Below are positions 6,514 to 14,713 of a stretch of DNA of 21,446 bases, one piece after another. Source of the stretch: Bacillota bacterium (GTDB lineage Bacteria; Bacillota; Clostridia; Oscillospirales; Ruminococcaceae). The stretch's first letter is position 1, and each line of letters begins with the position of its first letter. The stretch covers positions 1-21,446 of the forward strand of contig JAEWWW010000016.1 in assembly GCA_023396215.1 (NCBI GenBank), read 5' to 3'. The notes beneath the pieces are model-generated. The model made no database searches and was not told the origin of the DNA. It was given only the letters and a program-made list of their open reading frames with translations. The position numbers and the translations under genes were made by a program.

Positions 6514-7133
6514 ATATCAATTCCCAGATTTGCCATCATTTTTGCCAGTGATTCCGTGTCGGGAATCATCAGAATGTGACTAACCATCCTTTCATCGTCG
6601 CTGCTGAACTCGTCTTCAATGAAGATAATTTTATCGCTGATATTGGCATAGTGGATTGCGGGAACGCTGAGGATGGCCCCCACCATATCGATGCAGATAT
6701 CAGGTACCGAGATGCCGATGTCCAGATTGGTTAAGGTAGAAACCGCGTTTACATAGGAGGCCGCCATGATGTTGGCCACCTCTTTCATGGCCGAGTACTC
6801 CATCTCGTCCACTTCGTAAAAGTCGTGCAGCGAGGTGCCTAGCAGGGAGTTGAGGGTCATATGGGCAAAGTCGCGCTGGAGCAGGAACATAATCATGCCG
6901 GAAAGGTCGTTTTGCAGCGAGAGCAACAGGCCTACTACCATGTTTTCGGGCCCGCCCAGAGCATCGGTTACCTGATTGTAGTCGAGTATTTTTATTTTGG
7001 GTACCGTGATGTTGACCGGCTTATCCAGCATGGTGGAAAGAGAGGTTGCGGCATTGCCCGAGCCGATGTTCCCTATCTCGCGCAGTACATCCATCTGTAT
7101 GGGATTGAGGTCGCTAAAATTTTTGAGTGCCAT
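6510..7133 (-). CDS. cheC: CheY-P phosphatase CheC
   Basis: A 207-residue CheC that dephosphorylates CheY-P and binds CheD. Both copies of the phosphatase signature (D/S-x3-E-x2-N, then Pro about 22 residues later) are intact: D15-E19-N22 in MDVLREIGNIGSGNA, and a second site in EYSAMKEVANIMAASYVNAV ending at ISVP. Length matches the Bacillus protein. ATG 7133 is preceded by AAGGAAGG. The gene opens a two-gene unit with cheD after a 136-bp gap downstream of flgG. With FliY, the window encodes two CheC-family phosphatases. Confidence 0.97.
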   Translation of the reverse strand: MALKNFSDLNPIQMDVLREIGNIGSGNAATSLSTMLDKPVNITVPKIKILDYNQVTDALGGPENMVVGLLLSLQNDLSGMIMFLLQRDFAHMTLNSLLGTSLHDFYEVDEMEYSAMKEVANIMAASYVNAVSTLTNLDIGISVPDICIDMVGAILSVPAIHYANISDKIIFIEDEFSSDDERMVSHILMIPDTESLAKMMANLGIDI

Positions 7134-7269
7134 GAAGCATCCTTCCTTATATGGTGTGTGTGGGCCCCGGCGGTGTGTTTTTGCCGGCTTCGCAACACGT
7201 TCTCCCCCGCTTCTGGCGGGGTTCAGAAGCAGAGCTGTGCTCCGCCCCTTTGGTTATTAGGCTAATCTA
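7134..7269 (-). other. 136-bp spacer with small hairpins between flgG and cheC
   Basis: On the - strand this spacer holds CCCCGC-CAGAA-GCGGGG, GAGC-ACA-GCTC and CCGGC/GCCGG inverted repeats, plus the palindrome ATTAGGCTAAT just after the flgG stop. None is followed by a T run, so these look like stability or processing hairpins rather than terminators. The 21 bases at 7182-7202 resemble 19912-19932. Confidence 0.4.
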
Positions 7270-8016
7270 TTAACGCAGGTTGTTGATGACCTGTTCGATT
7301 TCATCTGCGGTTTGCAGTATACGGGCGTTAATCTGGAAGGCCCGCTGGCTTTGGATGACGTCCACCATCTGCTGGCCCATATCCACCCCCGAGCGCTCAA
7401 GGGCACCCTGAACAAGCTCGTTGGGCAGCGCGTCGGCCCCGGCGCGGTCGGCCGACTGTGCCTCGCCGGAAATCACCGTTTCGAGGAAGCTGCCGCCGTC
7501 GGTGGGTATCAGCCCGTAGGGGTTGGAGAAGGTGTAAATGCCGATGCGCTCCTGTATGCCCTCTACATCCACCACGTTGCTGTTGCCGATAAAGCCAAGC
7601 TCAATCTGCCTGCCCCGCTCGTCCAAAACATAGCCGCCGTCCAAGGTGACAAGGTAGGCCCTGCCTCTTTCGGCGCTGACCGAAAAAGCGCCGTTGCGGG
7701 TGTATTCAAGCTGGTCGCCCCCACGGTCTACCGCGAAGAAGCCCTGCCCCACAATGGCAAAATCCATATCGTTGGCCGTTTGCTCCAGCGGGCCCTGACC
7801 AAAAATCAGGTCGGTGGCGGCAGAGCGCACCCCGTGCCCGGTCATGTGGTTGCCCTCCACCTTGGTATCCATGGCCGAATAAAGCAGGTCGCTGAAGCTG
7901 GATTTCAGCGGCTTGAAGCCGGTGGTGTTGACATTGGCCATGTTGTGGGCCAGCACATCCATATCCTGCTGATAGGTCATCATACCTGAAACAGCGGTGT
8001 AAAATGCAATATTCAT
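7270..8016 (-). CDS. flgG: Flagellar basal-body rod protein FlgG
   Basis: A 248-residue protein of the rod/hook family. The N-terminal rod motif is present (FYTAVSGMMTYQQDMDVLAHNMANVNTTGFKP, split over residues 5-36), as is the central DFAIVGQGFFAVDRGG...YTRNGAFSV block. The C-terminal coil (SGVDMGQQMVDVIQSQRAFQ, ARILQTADEIEQVINNLR) is complete. Such proteins form the distal rod joining the MS ring to the hook and leave through the export gate without a cleaved signal peptide. AGGAGG lies 8 bases before ATG 8016. It follows a paralogue by 34 bp. In Bacillus the equivalents are named FlhO/FlhP, so the F/G names are by similarity. Confidence 0.9.
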   Translation of the reverse strand: MNIAFYTAVSGMMTYQQDMDVLAHNMANVNTTGFKPLKSSFSDLLYSAMDTKVEGNHMTGHGVRSAATDLIFGQGPLEQTANDMDFAIVGQGFFAVDRGGDQLEYTRNGAFSVSAERGRAYLVTLDGGYVLDERGRQIELGFIGNSNVVDVEGIQERIGIYTFSNPYGLIPTDGGSFLETVISGEAQSADRAGADALPNELVQGALERSGVDMGQQMVDVIQSQRAFQINARILQTADEIEQVINNLR

Positions 8017-8050
8017 CGGTAAAGCCTCCTTATTGCGCTAACCGGAGCCG

Positions 8051-8803
8051 TTACAGGCTGGCTATGCGGTTGACCGTTTTTTCGTTGAGCTGGTCGATGC
8101 TTTTGAGCATACTGCTGCATGCCTGAAAGGTGCGCTGTGCCTCGATGGCAAGCGCCATCTCCTCGTTCAGGTTGGCGTTGGAGCGCTCGACCACGTTTTG
8201 AAGAACCTGCACGCCATAGCCGTTGGTGGGGGTGGTTTCGGCATTGGGGTCGACAAACATGCCGTTGGCGTACTTTTCAAGCTGGGCGTAGTCGTTGGGC
8301 TGGGCGATTAGCAGGGTGTCTATCCTGCGGCGGCGGCCGTCGTAGAGAACCACCTCGGCGCTGACGGTGAAGTTGGAGGAGTTGTCCAGAAAGATGTCGC
8401 CATCCTGCCCCTGTACCCTGCCCGCGCCCCGCAGTACCAGATAGCCCTCATCGTCCAGGTCGAAGTTGCCGTTGCGGGTCAGGTACTGCTGGTTTTCGCT
8501 CTGTACCACAAAGAAGCCCTCGCCTGCAACGGCCATATCGAAGGGCCGGTTGGTGGTTTCTAAAAAGCCGGGGTCAAAGCTGGTGGGCACGTCCTCCACA
8601 ATGCGGATGGGGTTGCCCGAGCCGATGACCGTGTTTTGGCCCTGCTCGATTCTGGTGAGCAGCGCCTGCTCAAAGGTGGAGCTGACCACCCGCTCGGTTT
8701 TAAAGCCCGGGGTTTTGATATTGGCCATATTGTTGGATAAAACGTTGAGCACCCGCTGCTGAATCAGCATACCCGAAGCCGCGGTATAAAATCCTGTTAA
8801 CAT
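8051..8803 (-). CDS. flgF: Flagellar rod/hook protein, FlgF (FlhO)-like
   Basis: A 250-residue paralogue of the neighbouring FlgG. It has the N-terminal rod motif (GFYTAASGMLIQQRVLNVLS, NNMANIKTPGFKTERV), the central MAVAGEGFFVVQSENQQYLTRNG block and a C-terminal coil (ANLNEEMALAIEAQRTFQ, MLKSIDQLNEKTVNRIASL). It is predicted to be a rod component next to FlgG. I chose ATG 8803, preceded by GAGAGGG at 8 bases; an in-frame GTG at 8812 overlaps that site. It begins a few bases after the sigma-factor stop, so the sigma gene and the two rod genes probably share one message. Confidence 0.87.
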   Translation of the reverse strand: MLTGFYTAASGMLIQQRVLNVLSNNMANIKTPGFKTERVVSSTFEQALLTRIEQGQNTVIGSGNPIRIVEDVPTSFDPGFLETTNRPFDMAVAGEGFFVVQSENQQYLTRNGNFDLDDEGYLVLRGAGRVQGQDGDIFLDNSSNFTVSAEVVLYDGRRRRIDTLLIAQPNDYAQLEKYANGMFVDPNAETTPTNGYGVQVLQNVVERSNANLNEEMALAIEAQRTFQACSSMLKSIDQLNEKTVNRIASL

Positions 8804-8808
8804 CGCTG

Positions 8809-9588
8809 TCACCCTCTCATATAGCTTTCCATTTTATTTTTCAGCTTGAGTATCGCCTTTGAATGTATCTGGCAGATGCGGGATTCGCTGACCCCCAGCA
8901 CCTGTGAAATGTGGTTGAACTTGAGATGCTCATAGTAGTAGAGCGAAACCACCAGCCGTTCCCGTTCGGTGAGGTTGTCGATGGCCTCCATCAGGGTCGC
9001 CTTCAGCTCCTGCTTGAAGATGCTCTGCTCGGGCATCGACTCTTCGTCGTAGAGGCTATCCAGCGAGGGGCCGGTTTGCACCGTGTTTTGGATGATGCCT
9101 TCAAAGGAGAGCATCACCGAGTTGGAAATCTCGCTGTAATGCTTGTTGAGGGCGTCCTCGCTGATTTCGAGGTAGTCGGCCAGCTCACGGTTGGTGGGCT
9201 CCCGCATCAGCTGATTGGAAAGCTGGTCCTGCGCCGCGGCGATATCCTTGGCGGTTTTGCGCACCCGGCGGGGCAGCCAGTCCTGCTTGCGGACAAAATC
9301 GATGACCGCGCCCCGTATGCGCATAAAGGCGTAGGATTCAAACTTGACCCCCTTGGCCGGGTCAAACCGCTCGATGCAGTCGATGAGGGTCAGGATGCCC
9401 TGGTTGACAATATCCTCAAGCTGGGCGTAGTTGGAGGAGATGCCCCGCATCTGCATGGCAACGGTTTTGGCGATATAGCTGTAGTGAAGCACCAGTTGGT
9501 TGCGCAGCTCGATGTTGTTGGTTTTTCGGTATTCCTCCAACAGCGCGGAGGGTTCTTCGAGTATGACCTGTTCTTCGGTTGCCAGCAT
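8809..9588 (-). CDS. Flagellar RNA polymerase sigma factor, FliA/WhiG/SigD family
   Basis: A 259-residue sigma-28-type factor. Region 2 is clear (YSYIAKTVAMQM, LEDIVNQGILTLIDCIERFD, FESYAFMRIRGAVIDFVRKQ, DWLPRRVRK), region 3 follows at about 112-165 and region 4 at about 195-255 (LTERERLVVSLYYYEHLKFN, ISQVLGVSESRICQIHSKAI). This family transcribes late flagellar genes such as flagellin and is normally held by FlgM, which is not in this window. ATG 9588 is chosen because AAAGGAGG lies 8 bases upstream; a longer frame to 9630 exists but lacks a ribosome site. It directly follows flhA; the flhF and flhG genes usually found between them are missing. Confidence 0.93.
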   Translation of the reverse strand: MLATEEQVILEEPSALLEEYRKTNNIELRNQLVLHYSYIAKTVAMQMRGISSNYAQLEDIVNQGILTLIDCIERFDPAKGVKFESYAFMRIRGAVIDFVRKQDWLPRRVRKTAKDIAAAQDQLSNQLMREPTNRELADYLEISEDALNKHYSEISNSVMLSFEGIIQNTVQTGPSLDSLYDEESMPEQSIFKQELKATLMEAIDNLTERERLVVSLYYYEHLKFNHISQVLGVSESRICQIHSKAILKLKNKMESYMRG

Positions 9589-9636
9589 GCCGCAAGCCTC
9601 CTTTCCGCTATTTTCGGTAGAATTTGCCAAGAGTTT

Positions 9637-9653
9637 GGCGTTTTCGGAACGCC
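9637..9653 (-). other. Hairpin just after the flhA stop codon
   Basis: GGCGTT-TTCGG-AACGCC is a perfect 6-bp inverted repeat immediately after the flhA stop and about 40 bases before the sigma-factor ribosome site. An overlapping GCCAA/TTGGC pair at 9626-9639 would compete with it. No T run follows, so it is not a standard terminator. It may affect message stability between the two genes. Confidence 0.45.
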
Positions 9654-9654
9654 C

Positions 9655-11700
9655 CTAGATGGCGATGTTGCCCAGCGCCTGTATCTGAATGTTGGAGTCT
9701 ATCTCGTTAAAGGAAAGCACCACAATGTTGGGGTAAAACTGGTCCACCAGCTTTTTGAAGTAGACCCGCACAATGGGCGAGGTCAGTATGATGGGCACCT
9801 GCACCAAATCCTTGATTTTGTTGACCTCGTTGGTGGTGGAGGTGATGATGCTCTGGATGGTCTGGGGGTCAAGCGCCAGATAGGAGCCGGTATCCATCTT
9901 TTTGACGGCGCCCATGATGAGGTTTTCCACGTTGGCCTCCAGGCTGACCACCTTAAGCTGGCCCGCCTCGGCAAAGCGGTGGGAGATGGTGCGTTTGAGC
10001 GACTGGCGCACATACTCGGTGAGCATGTCGGTATCCTTGACGGTGGCGCCAAAGTCGCTGAGGGTTTCGATGATGGTTTCCACGTCCCGGATGGGGATGC
10101 CCTCACGCAGCAGGTTTGCCAGCACCTTCTGCAAATCCCGGATGGCGATGACCCCGGGGATGGTGTCGCCTACGATGTTTGGGTTGGTCTTTTTGAGGTT
10201 TTCGAGGATGTTGTTGACCTCCTGCCGACTGAGAAGCTCGTGGGCATGGGCCTTGATGACCTCGGAAAGGTGGGTGATAATCACCGAGGTGGGGTCGATG
10301 AGGGTGTAGCCCGCCAGCTCGGCCTTGACCTTTTTGTCCTCGCCAATCCACTTGGCGGGGATACCGAAGGCCGGCTCGATGGTATCGATGCCGTCCACCG
10401 GCTGGGCCACGTCGCCGGGGGCGAGGGCCAGATAGTGGTCGACCAGCACGTCCCCTTTTGCCACCGCCTCGCCCTTGAGCTTGATGAGGTACTGGTTGGG
10501 GTTGAGCTGCCCGCTATCCTTGAGGCGGACGGAGGGGATGACCATGCCCATTTCGGTGGCAAACTGCTTGCGGAACATGACCACACGGTCTACAAAGCTG
10601 CCGCCGCTGCCTTCATCCACCAAGGGGATAAGGCTGTATCCAAATTCCATCTCAATCTGCTCAACGCTGAGCAGACCGTAGACGTTGTCGATGTTTTTGT
10701 AGTAAGAGGCCTCGCTGGCAATCTCCTCGATGGGAGCAAGCTCCTGTGCACCGGCCAGCGCCGCCCTTGCGCTGTTCTCCAGCATAACGCCAAGGCCAAT
10801 CATACCGGCCGCGACAAGGGCAATCTGTATCTTGGGGAAGCCGGGGATGAGCAGCAGCGACGCCATGGCGGCGCCCGCCATAATCAGTACCTTGGGCTGA
10901 GAGGAAAACTGCTTGGTAACGTCCTCGTTGAGGTTGCTTTCAGAGGCGGAGCGGGTCACAATCATACCGGTGGCCACCGAAATGAGCAGCGCCGGCATCT
11001 GGGATATCAGGCCGTCGCCGATGGTGGCGGTGGCATAGACGGAAATAATCTGCCCAAAGGTGCCCACCTGATTGATGAAGCCCATGATGATGCCGCCGAT
11101 GAGGTCGATAAACACAATGACAATCGAAACGATGGCATCGCCCTTGACAAACTTGGAGGCCCCATCCATCGAACCGAAGAAGTCGGCCTCCCGCTGGATC
11201 TTGCCGCGGCGCTCGCGGGCCTGCTGTTCGTCGATAAGGCCGGAGCTGAGGTCGGCATCGATGGCCATCTGCTTGCCGGGCATGGCGTCCAGCGTAAAGC
11301 GGGCGGAAACCTCGGCCACGCGCTCGGAGCCCTTGGTGATAACGACAAACTGCACAATGACGATGATGAGGAAGAGCACCAGACCCACCACCACGTTGCC
11401 CCGCACCACAAACTCGCCGAAGGTTTTAATCACCTGCCCGGCGTTGCCGTTTTCCAGCAGGATAAGGCGGGTGGAGGAGAGGCTAAGGGCCATACGAAAG
11501 AGGGTGGTTATCAGCAAAAGGGAGGGAAAGATGGAGAACTCGAGGGCTTCTTTTATGTAAAGGGTGGTTAGCAGAATGACAAATGCCAGCGTGAGATTGA
11601 GTATAAACATCAAATCCAGCAGCCCGGGGGACAGCGGTATGATGATTAGCAATATAATCAGTATTACAAATACTGAAACCATGTTGTTAAAACTCTTCAC
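9655..11700 (-). CDS. flhA: Flagellar type III export gate protein FlhA
   Basis: A 681-residue FlhA, the export-gate protein that forms a nonameric cytoplasmic ring. The N-terminal half is hydrophobic with about eight membrane segments and the family hallmarks LLLITTLFRMALSLSSTRLI (61-80) and LDAMPGKQMAIDADLSSGLI (137-156), followed by READFFGSMDGASKFVKGDA. The C-terminal cytoplasmic domain (about 335-681) is complete, with DPTSVIITHLSEVIKAHAHE and a terminal LGNIAI. The start is GTG 11700, two bases from the flhB stop, with AAAGGA 11 bases upstream; an ATG six codons later is an alternative. A long open frame on the opposite strand is a composition artefact. Confidence 0.96.
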   Translation of the reverse strand: MKSFNNMVSVFVILIILLIIIPLSPGLLDLMFILNLTLAFVILLTTLYIKEALEFSIFPSLLLITTLFRMALSLSSTRLILLENGNAGQVIKTFGEFVVRGNVVVGLVLFLIIVIVQFVVITKGSERVAEVSARFTLDAMPGKQMAIDADLSSGLIDEQQARERRGKIQREADFFGSMDGASKFVKGDAIVSIVIVFIDLIGGIIMGFINQVGTFGQIISVYATATIGDGLISQMPALLISVATGMIVTRSASESNLNEDVTKQFSSQPKVLIMAGAAMASLLLIPGFPKIQIALVAAGMIGLGVMLENSARAALAGAQELAPIEEIASEASYYKNIDNVYGLLSVEQIEMEFGYSLIPLVDEGSGGSFVDRVVMFRKQFATEMGMVIPSVRLKDSGQLNPNQYLIKLKGEAVAKGDVLVDHYLALAPGDVAQPVDGIDTIEPAFGIPAKWIGEDKKVKAELAGYTLIDPTSVIITHLSEVIKAHAHELLSRQEVNNILENLKKTNPNIVGDTIPGVIAIRDLQKVLANLLREGIPIRDVETIIETLSDFGATVKDTDMLTEYVRQSLKRTISHRFAEAGQLKVVSLEANVENLIMGAVKKMDTGSYLALDPQTIQSIITSTTNEVNKIKDLVQVPIILTSPIVRVYFKKLVDQFYPNIVVLSFNEIDSNIQIQALGNIAI

Positions 11701-11701
11701 G

Positions 11702-12766
11702 CTATTTCAATTCCTTTTTCTTTAGGCTATATACGAATGCCAGGACCTCGGCCACCGGCTGATAGAACTGGTCGGGGATTTCGCGGTCAAGCTCCACCGT
11801 TTCATAGAGGCCGCGGGCAAGGGGCCTGTTTTCGGTGATGACAACCCCATGCTCCTCCGCCGTTTTGATGATGCGCAGGGCCATGTGGTCGGCGCCCTTG
11901 GCCACCACCACCGGCGCGCGATTTTTCTCGGCGTCGTACTTGATGGCAACGGCAAAGTGGGTGGGGTTTCGGATAACCACGTCGGCTGTGGGAACGCTCT
12001 GCATCATGCGGCTCATGGCCTGCTGGCGCTGGCGTTCCTTGATTTTGGCCTTGACCTGCGGGTCGCCTTCGGTCATCTTATACTCTTCTTTGATATCCTG
12101 CTTGCTCATGCGCAGGCTCTTTTCATACTCCCACCACTGGTACACATAGTCCAGAATGGCCAGCACCACAAAGAGGTAGGCGATGGTGGTCACCACCGAC
12201 ATAATCCCCTCGCCCAGAATGGGCAGTGCCTGCTGGGGTTCCATATCCATCAGGCGGGGCATCTGGGGCAGGCGTTTTAGCATGGTGGTGTAGATGATGT
12301 AGCCCAGCACCGCGATTTTGATAATCGCCTTGGTGAGCTCCACCACCGAGCGCAGCGAGAACATCTTCTTGAAGCCCTCGAGTGGGTTGATGCGGTTAAA
12401 CTTGAAAGCCATTGCCTTGCTGCTGACAAGGAAGCGGGTCTGCACGCCGCTTACGGCGACAGCGACCGCCCCGCCCACCACCAGCAGCGGCAGCGCCGTG
12501 GTTGCAAAAACCAGCAGCCCATCGGTGAGGTAACGCTGCACCAGCGGGGAATCCACCCGGTCGGTGGTGGCCATCAGGCCAAAAAAGGTGCGGATGCAGT
12601 TTTGTATCGAGACGAGAAAATAGGGCGCAAGCCACTTAAAAGAGTAGAACATGACCAGCAGCGAGGCGACAATCACCATTTCCTTGCTTTGAAAGACGTT
12701 GCCTTTCTTTCGTTCGTCCCGCTTTCGTTTGGGGGTTGCTTTTTCGGTTCTTTCACCTGCCAACAT
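11702..12766 (-). CDS. flhB: Flagellar export switch protein FlhB
   Basis: A 354-residue FlhB, which controls the change from rod/hook to filament export. A basic N-terminus (GERTEKATPKRKRDERKKGN) precedes four membrane segments (about 30-210). The cytoplasmic domain carries the autocleavage motif N267-P268-T269-H270 in VVIRNPTHFAVAIKYD. This is a separate gene, not the FliR-FlhB fusion seen in some clostridia. ATG 12766 follows a G-rich run (AAAGGGGGG) at short spacing. It sits between fliR and flhA in the usual order. Confidence 0.96.
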   Translation of the reverse strand: MLAGERTEKATPKRKRDERKKGNVFQSKEMVIVASLLVMFYSFKWLAPYFLVSIQNCIRTFFGLMATTDRVDSPLVQRYLTDGLLVFATTALPLLVVGGAVAVAVSGVQTRFLVSSKAMAFKFNRINPLEGFKKMFSLRSVVELTKAIIKIAVLGYIIYTTMLKRLPQMPRLMDMEPQQALPILGEGIMSVVTTIAYLFVVLAILDYVYQWWEYEKSLRMSKQDIKEEYKMTEGDPQVKAKIKERQRQQAMSRMMQSVPTADVVIRNPTHFAVAIKYDAEKNRAPVVVAKGADHMALRIIKTAEEHGVVITENRPLARGLYETVELDREIPDQFYQPVAEVLAFVYSLKKKELK

Positions 12767-12800
12767 GCATCCCCCCTTTGCAGGCAGTTCGTTGGTTTGG

Positions 12801-12820
12801 CCGTAGCGCCTATGCTACGG
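12801..12820 (-). other. Hairpin across the fliR stop codon
   Basis: CCGTAGC at 12801-12807 and GCTACGG at 12814-12820 form a perfect 7-bp stem with a 6-base loop that contains part of the fliR TAG codon. No T run follows. It might influence coupling or message stability at the fliR-flhB junction. Confidence 0.4.
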
Positions 12821-13580
12821 CGGCATAAAGGGCGCGCTGTATATTTTCAAACATGGCAGCCATGTAGTTATCGATGAAAGAGCCCACCGGATGTGCGAAA
12901 AGCAGAAGCAGGAGGATACCCAGCGCCAGCTTCATCTGAATGTTGATGACAAAAACATGGATTTGGGGTATCAGCTTCATGAGGATGCCCATCGACATTT
13001 CGAGGGTGAAGGAAGCTACAATAAAGGGCAGCCCCAGACGAAAGGCCAGTGAAAACACCGAGGCAAACAGGTTGATGAGAAAGCCGCCCACCTCGGGGGT
13101 GAGGCCCGCCGCCCCCACCGGCACCACCATATAGGAGGAAGCAAACAGCTTGATAAGCAGCAGGTGGCTGTCGGTCACAAAGATGTAGAGGATGAGGAAG
13201 ACGCCCAGCAGGTTGCCGGTTACCGACATCTGGATGCTGGTGGCGGGGTCAAAGACCTTTGCCATCGAAAGGCCCATCTGCATATCCAGCATATCGCCCA
13301 CGAAAAAGAGCATGTAGTAAAAAAACTGAAAGACGATGCCGCACAGCGCCCCCACAAAAAGCTCCTTGTAGATGGAGAAGATGACCTCGATATCCGAAAG
13401 GGCCGCCACCGGGGCCTGCGGGAGGGTGGGGCTGATAAGGAGGGTGAGGGCCAGTATCAGGCCCATGCGCACCTGATTTGGCACATTGCGCCGCGCAAAC
13501 AGCGGGTTAAGCAGTATCATGCCGCTCATGCGGGCAAAGACCAGCAGAAAAACGGTGAAGTAGTTGAAGGAAAGGTTCAT
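12810..13580 (-). CDS. fliR: Flagellar export gate protein FliR
   Basis: A 256-residue membrane protein with about six hydrophobic segments, matching FliR, which completes the helical FliP-FliQ-FliR export gate inside the MS ring. Recognisable blocks are FLLVFARMSGMILLNPLF, VPNQVRMGLILALTLLISP, ELFVGALCGIVFQFFYYMLF and DMLDMQMGLSMAKVFDPATS. Length is usual for the family. ATG 13580 has GAGG 8 bases upstream. It follows fliQ by 10 bp and precedes flhB. Confidence 0.96.
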   Translation of the reverse strand: MNLSFNYFTVFLLVFARMSGMILLNPLFARRNVPNQVRMGLILALTLLISPTLPQAPVAALSDIEVIFSIYKELFVGALCGIVFQFFYYMLFFVGDMLDMQMGLSMAKVFDPATSIQMSVTGNLLGVFLILYIFVTDSHLLLIKLFASSYMVVPVGAAGLTPEVGGFLINLFASVFSLAFRLGLPFIVASFTLEMSMGILMKLIPQIHVFVINIQMKLALGILLLLLFAHPVGSFIDNYMAAMFENIQRALYAAVA

Positions 13581-13590
13581 GGCCGCCGCC

Positions 13591-13854
13591 TCACAGATTG
13601 GCCATCAAGGCGAACAGACGCTGCATAAAGTCTGAAAGCATGGCAATCATCCAGGAGCCGAAGGCCAGCAGTATGACCGATATGGCCAAAACCTTTGGCA
13701 CAAAGGTGAGGGTTTGTTCGTGAATCTGGGTTGCCGCCTGGAAGATAGCCACCACAAGGCCAATGACAATACTGACGGCCAAAATCGGCCCTGCAATTTT
13801 GAAGGCTACCAGCAGCGCTTCTTTTAAAATTTCCATCATCTGGCCTTCTGTCAC
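13591..13854 (-). CDS. fliQ: Flagellar export gate protein FliQ
   Basis: An 87-residue protein with two membrane segments (about 15-40 and 52-75), as expected for FliQ, a small subunit of the export gate. The family pattern is present: ILKEALLVAFKIAGPILAVS, VVAIFQAATQIHEQTLTFVP and the PKVLAISVILLAFGSWMI segment. The start is GTG 13854, preceded by a G-rich site; an ATG a few codons later is possible. It lies between fliP and fliR in the standard order. Confidence 0.95.
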   Translation of the reverse strand: MTEGQMMEILKEALLVAFKIAGPILAVSIVIGLVVAIFQAATQIHEQTLTFVPKVLAISVILLAFGSWMIAMLSDFMQRLFALMANL

Positions 13855-13897
13855 AGTGGTCTATCCCCCTTTCGCGGTATGTATATTGGGCGTCAGG

Positions 13898-14713
13898 CTA
13901 TCGGAAGCTTTGCGCCAGATTGCCCAGCAGCAGGCTCCAGCCGTCCACCAGAACGAACATCATAATTTTGAAGGGCAGCGCAATCATCGAGGGCGGCAGC
14001 ATGACCATACCCATGGACATGAGGGTGCTTGCCACAATCATATCGATGATAAGGAATGGGATGAACAGCAGAAAGCCCATGGTGAAGGCCCGCTTCAGCT
14101 CGCTGGTGATAAAGGAGGGTATCACCACATCCAGCCCCAGCTCCATAAGCTGCTCCTGGGTTTGCAGCGAGGTTTCGGGCGGAGTGTCGGGGTGGGCAAT
14201 CGAGAGAAAGAGGCTTAAATCCTTCTTATGGGTCTGCTTGAGCATAAAGGTCTTGATGGGTACCACCGCGGCATCCATCGCCTCCTTTTGGGTCATCAGC
14301 CCATCTTTGTAGGGCTGGTAGGCGGCGGTGTTGACCTCGGTAATCACCGGCGACATGATGAACAGCGTCAGCGCCAGCGCAAGGCCGATGAGTATCTGGT
14401 TTGGGGGCGACTGCTGGGTGCCCATGGCGTTTCGCAAAAACGAAAGCACAATGATAATGCGGGTGAAGCTGGTGGTCATCAGCAGTATCGAGGGCAGCAG
14501 CGCCAACTGCAAAAGCAGAAACAGGACCTCCAGCGTACCCAGAGAGCCTTCTGCGTCTTCGGCTGTGGTGAGGTCGATGGAGATGGCCGGCGAGGATGCC
14601 TGAGCCGTGAGGCTGAGGAGCACCCCGCCGATGAGGATGCAGGACAGCAGTGAGGCTATAAAAAGCAGCAGTTGCTTTTTAAGCTTTGCTTTTGCGGTGC
14701 GGGTGCGGGTCAT
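13898..14713 (-). CDS. fliP: Flagellar export gate protein FliP
   Basis: A 271-residue FliP. It begins with a basic N-terminus and a hydrophobic segment ending near Ala-Gln-Ala-Ser (about 20-40), typical of the cleaved signal peptide of this family. Conserved blocks follow: LLPSILLMTTSFTRIIIVLS, FLRNAMGTQQSPPNQILIGL, then a periplasmic loop and the C-terminal FTMGFLLFIPFLIIDMIVAS, SMGMVMLPPSMIALPFKIMM. FliP forms a pentamer in the export gate. Its ATG overlaps the fliO stop as ATGA, so translation is probably coupled; FliO is a known assembly factor for FliP. Confidence 0.97.
   Translation of the reverse strand: MTRTRTAKAKLKKQLLLFIASLLSCILIGGVLLSLTAQASSPAISIDLTTAEDAEGSLGTLEVLFLLLQLALLPSILLMTTSFTRIIIVLSFLRNAMGTQQSPPNQILIGLALALTLFIMSPVITEVNTAAYQPYKDGLMTQKEAMDAAVVPIKTFMLKQTHKKDLSLFLSIAHPDTPPETSLQTQEQLMELGLDVVIPSFITSELKRAFTMGFLLFIPFLIIDMIVASTLMSMGMVMLPPSMIALPFKIMMFVLVDGWSLLLGNLAQSFR

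Noticed and set aside
8911..11571. A very long open frame on the + strand (886 codons) opposite the sigma factor and flhA.
   Set aside because: It is rich in His, Gly and Asp in a way typical of antisense frames in GC-rich genes, has no recognisable domain or ribosome site, and overlaps two clearly conserved genes.
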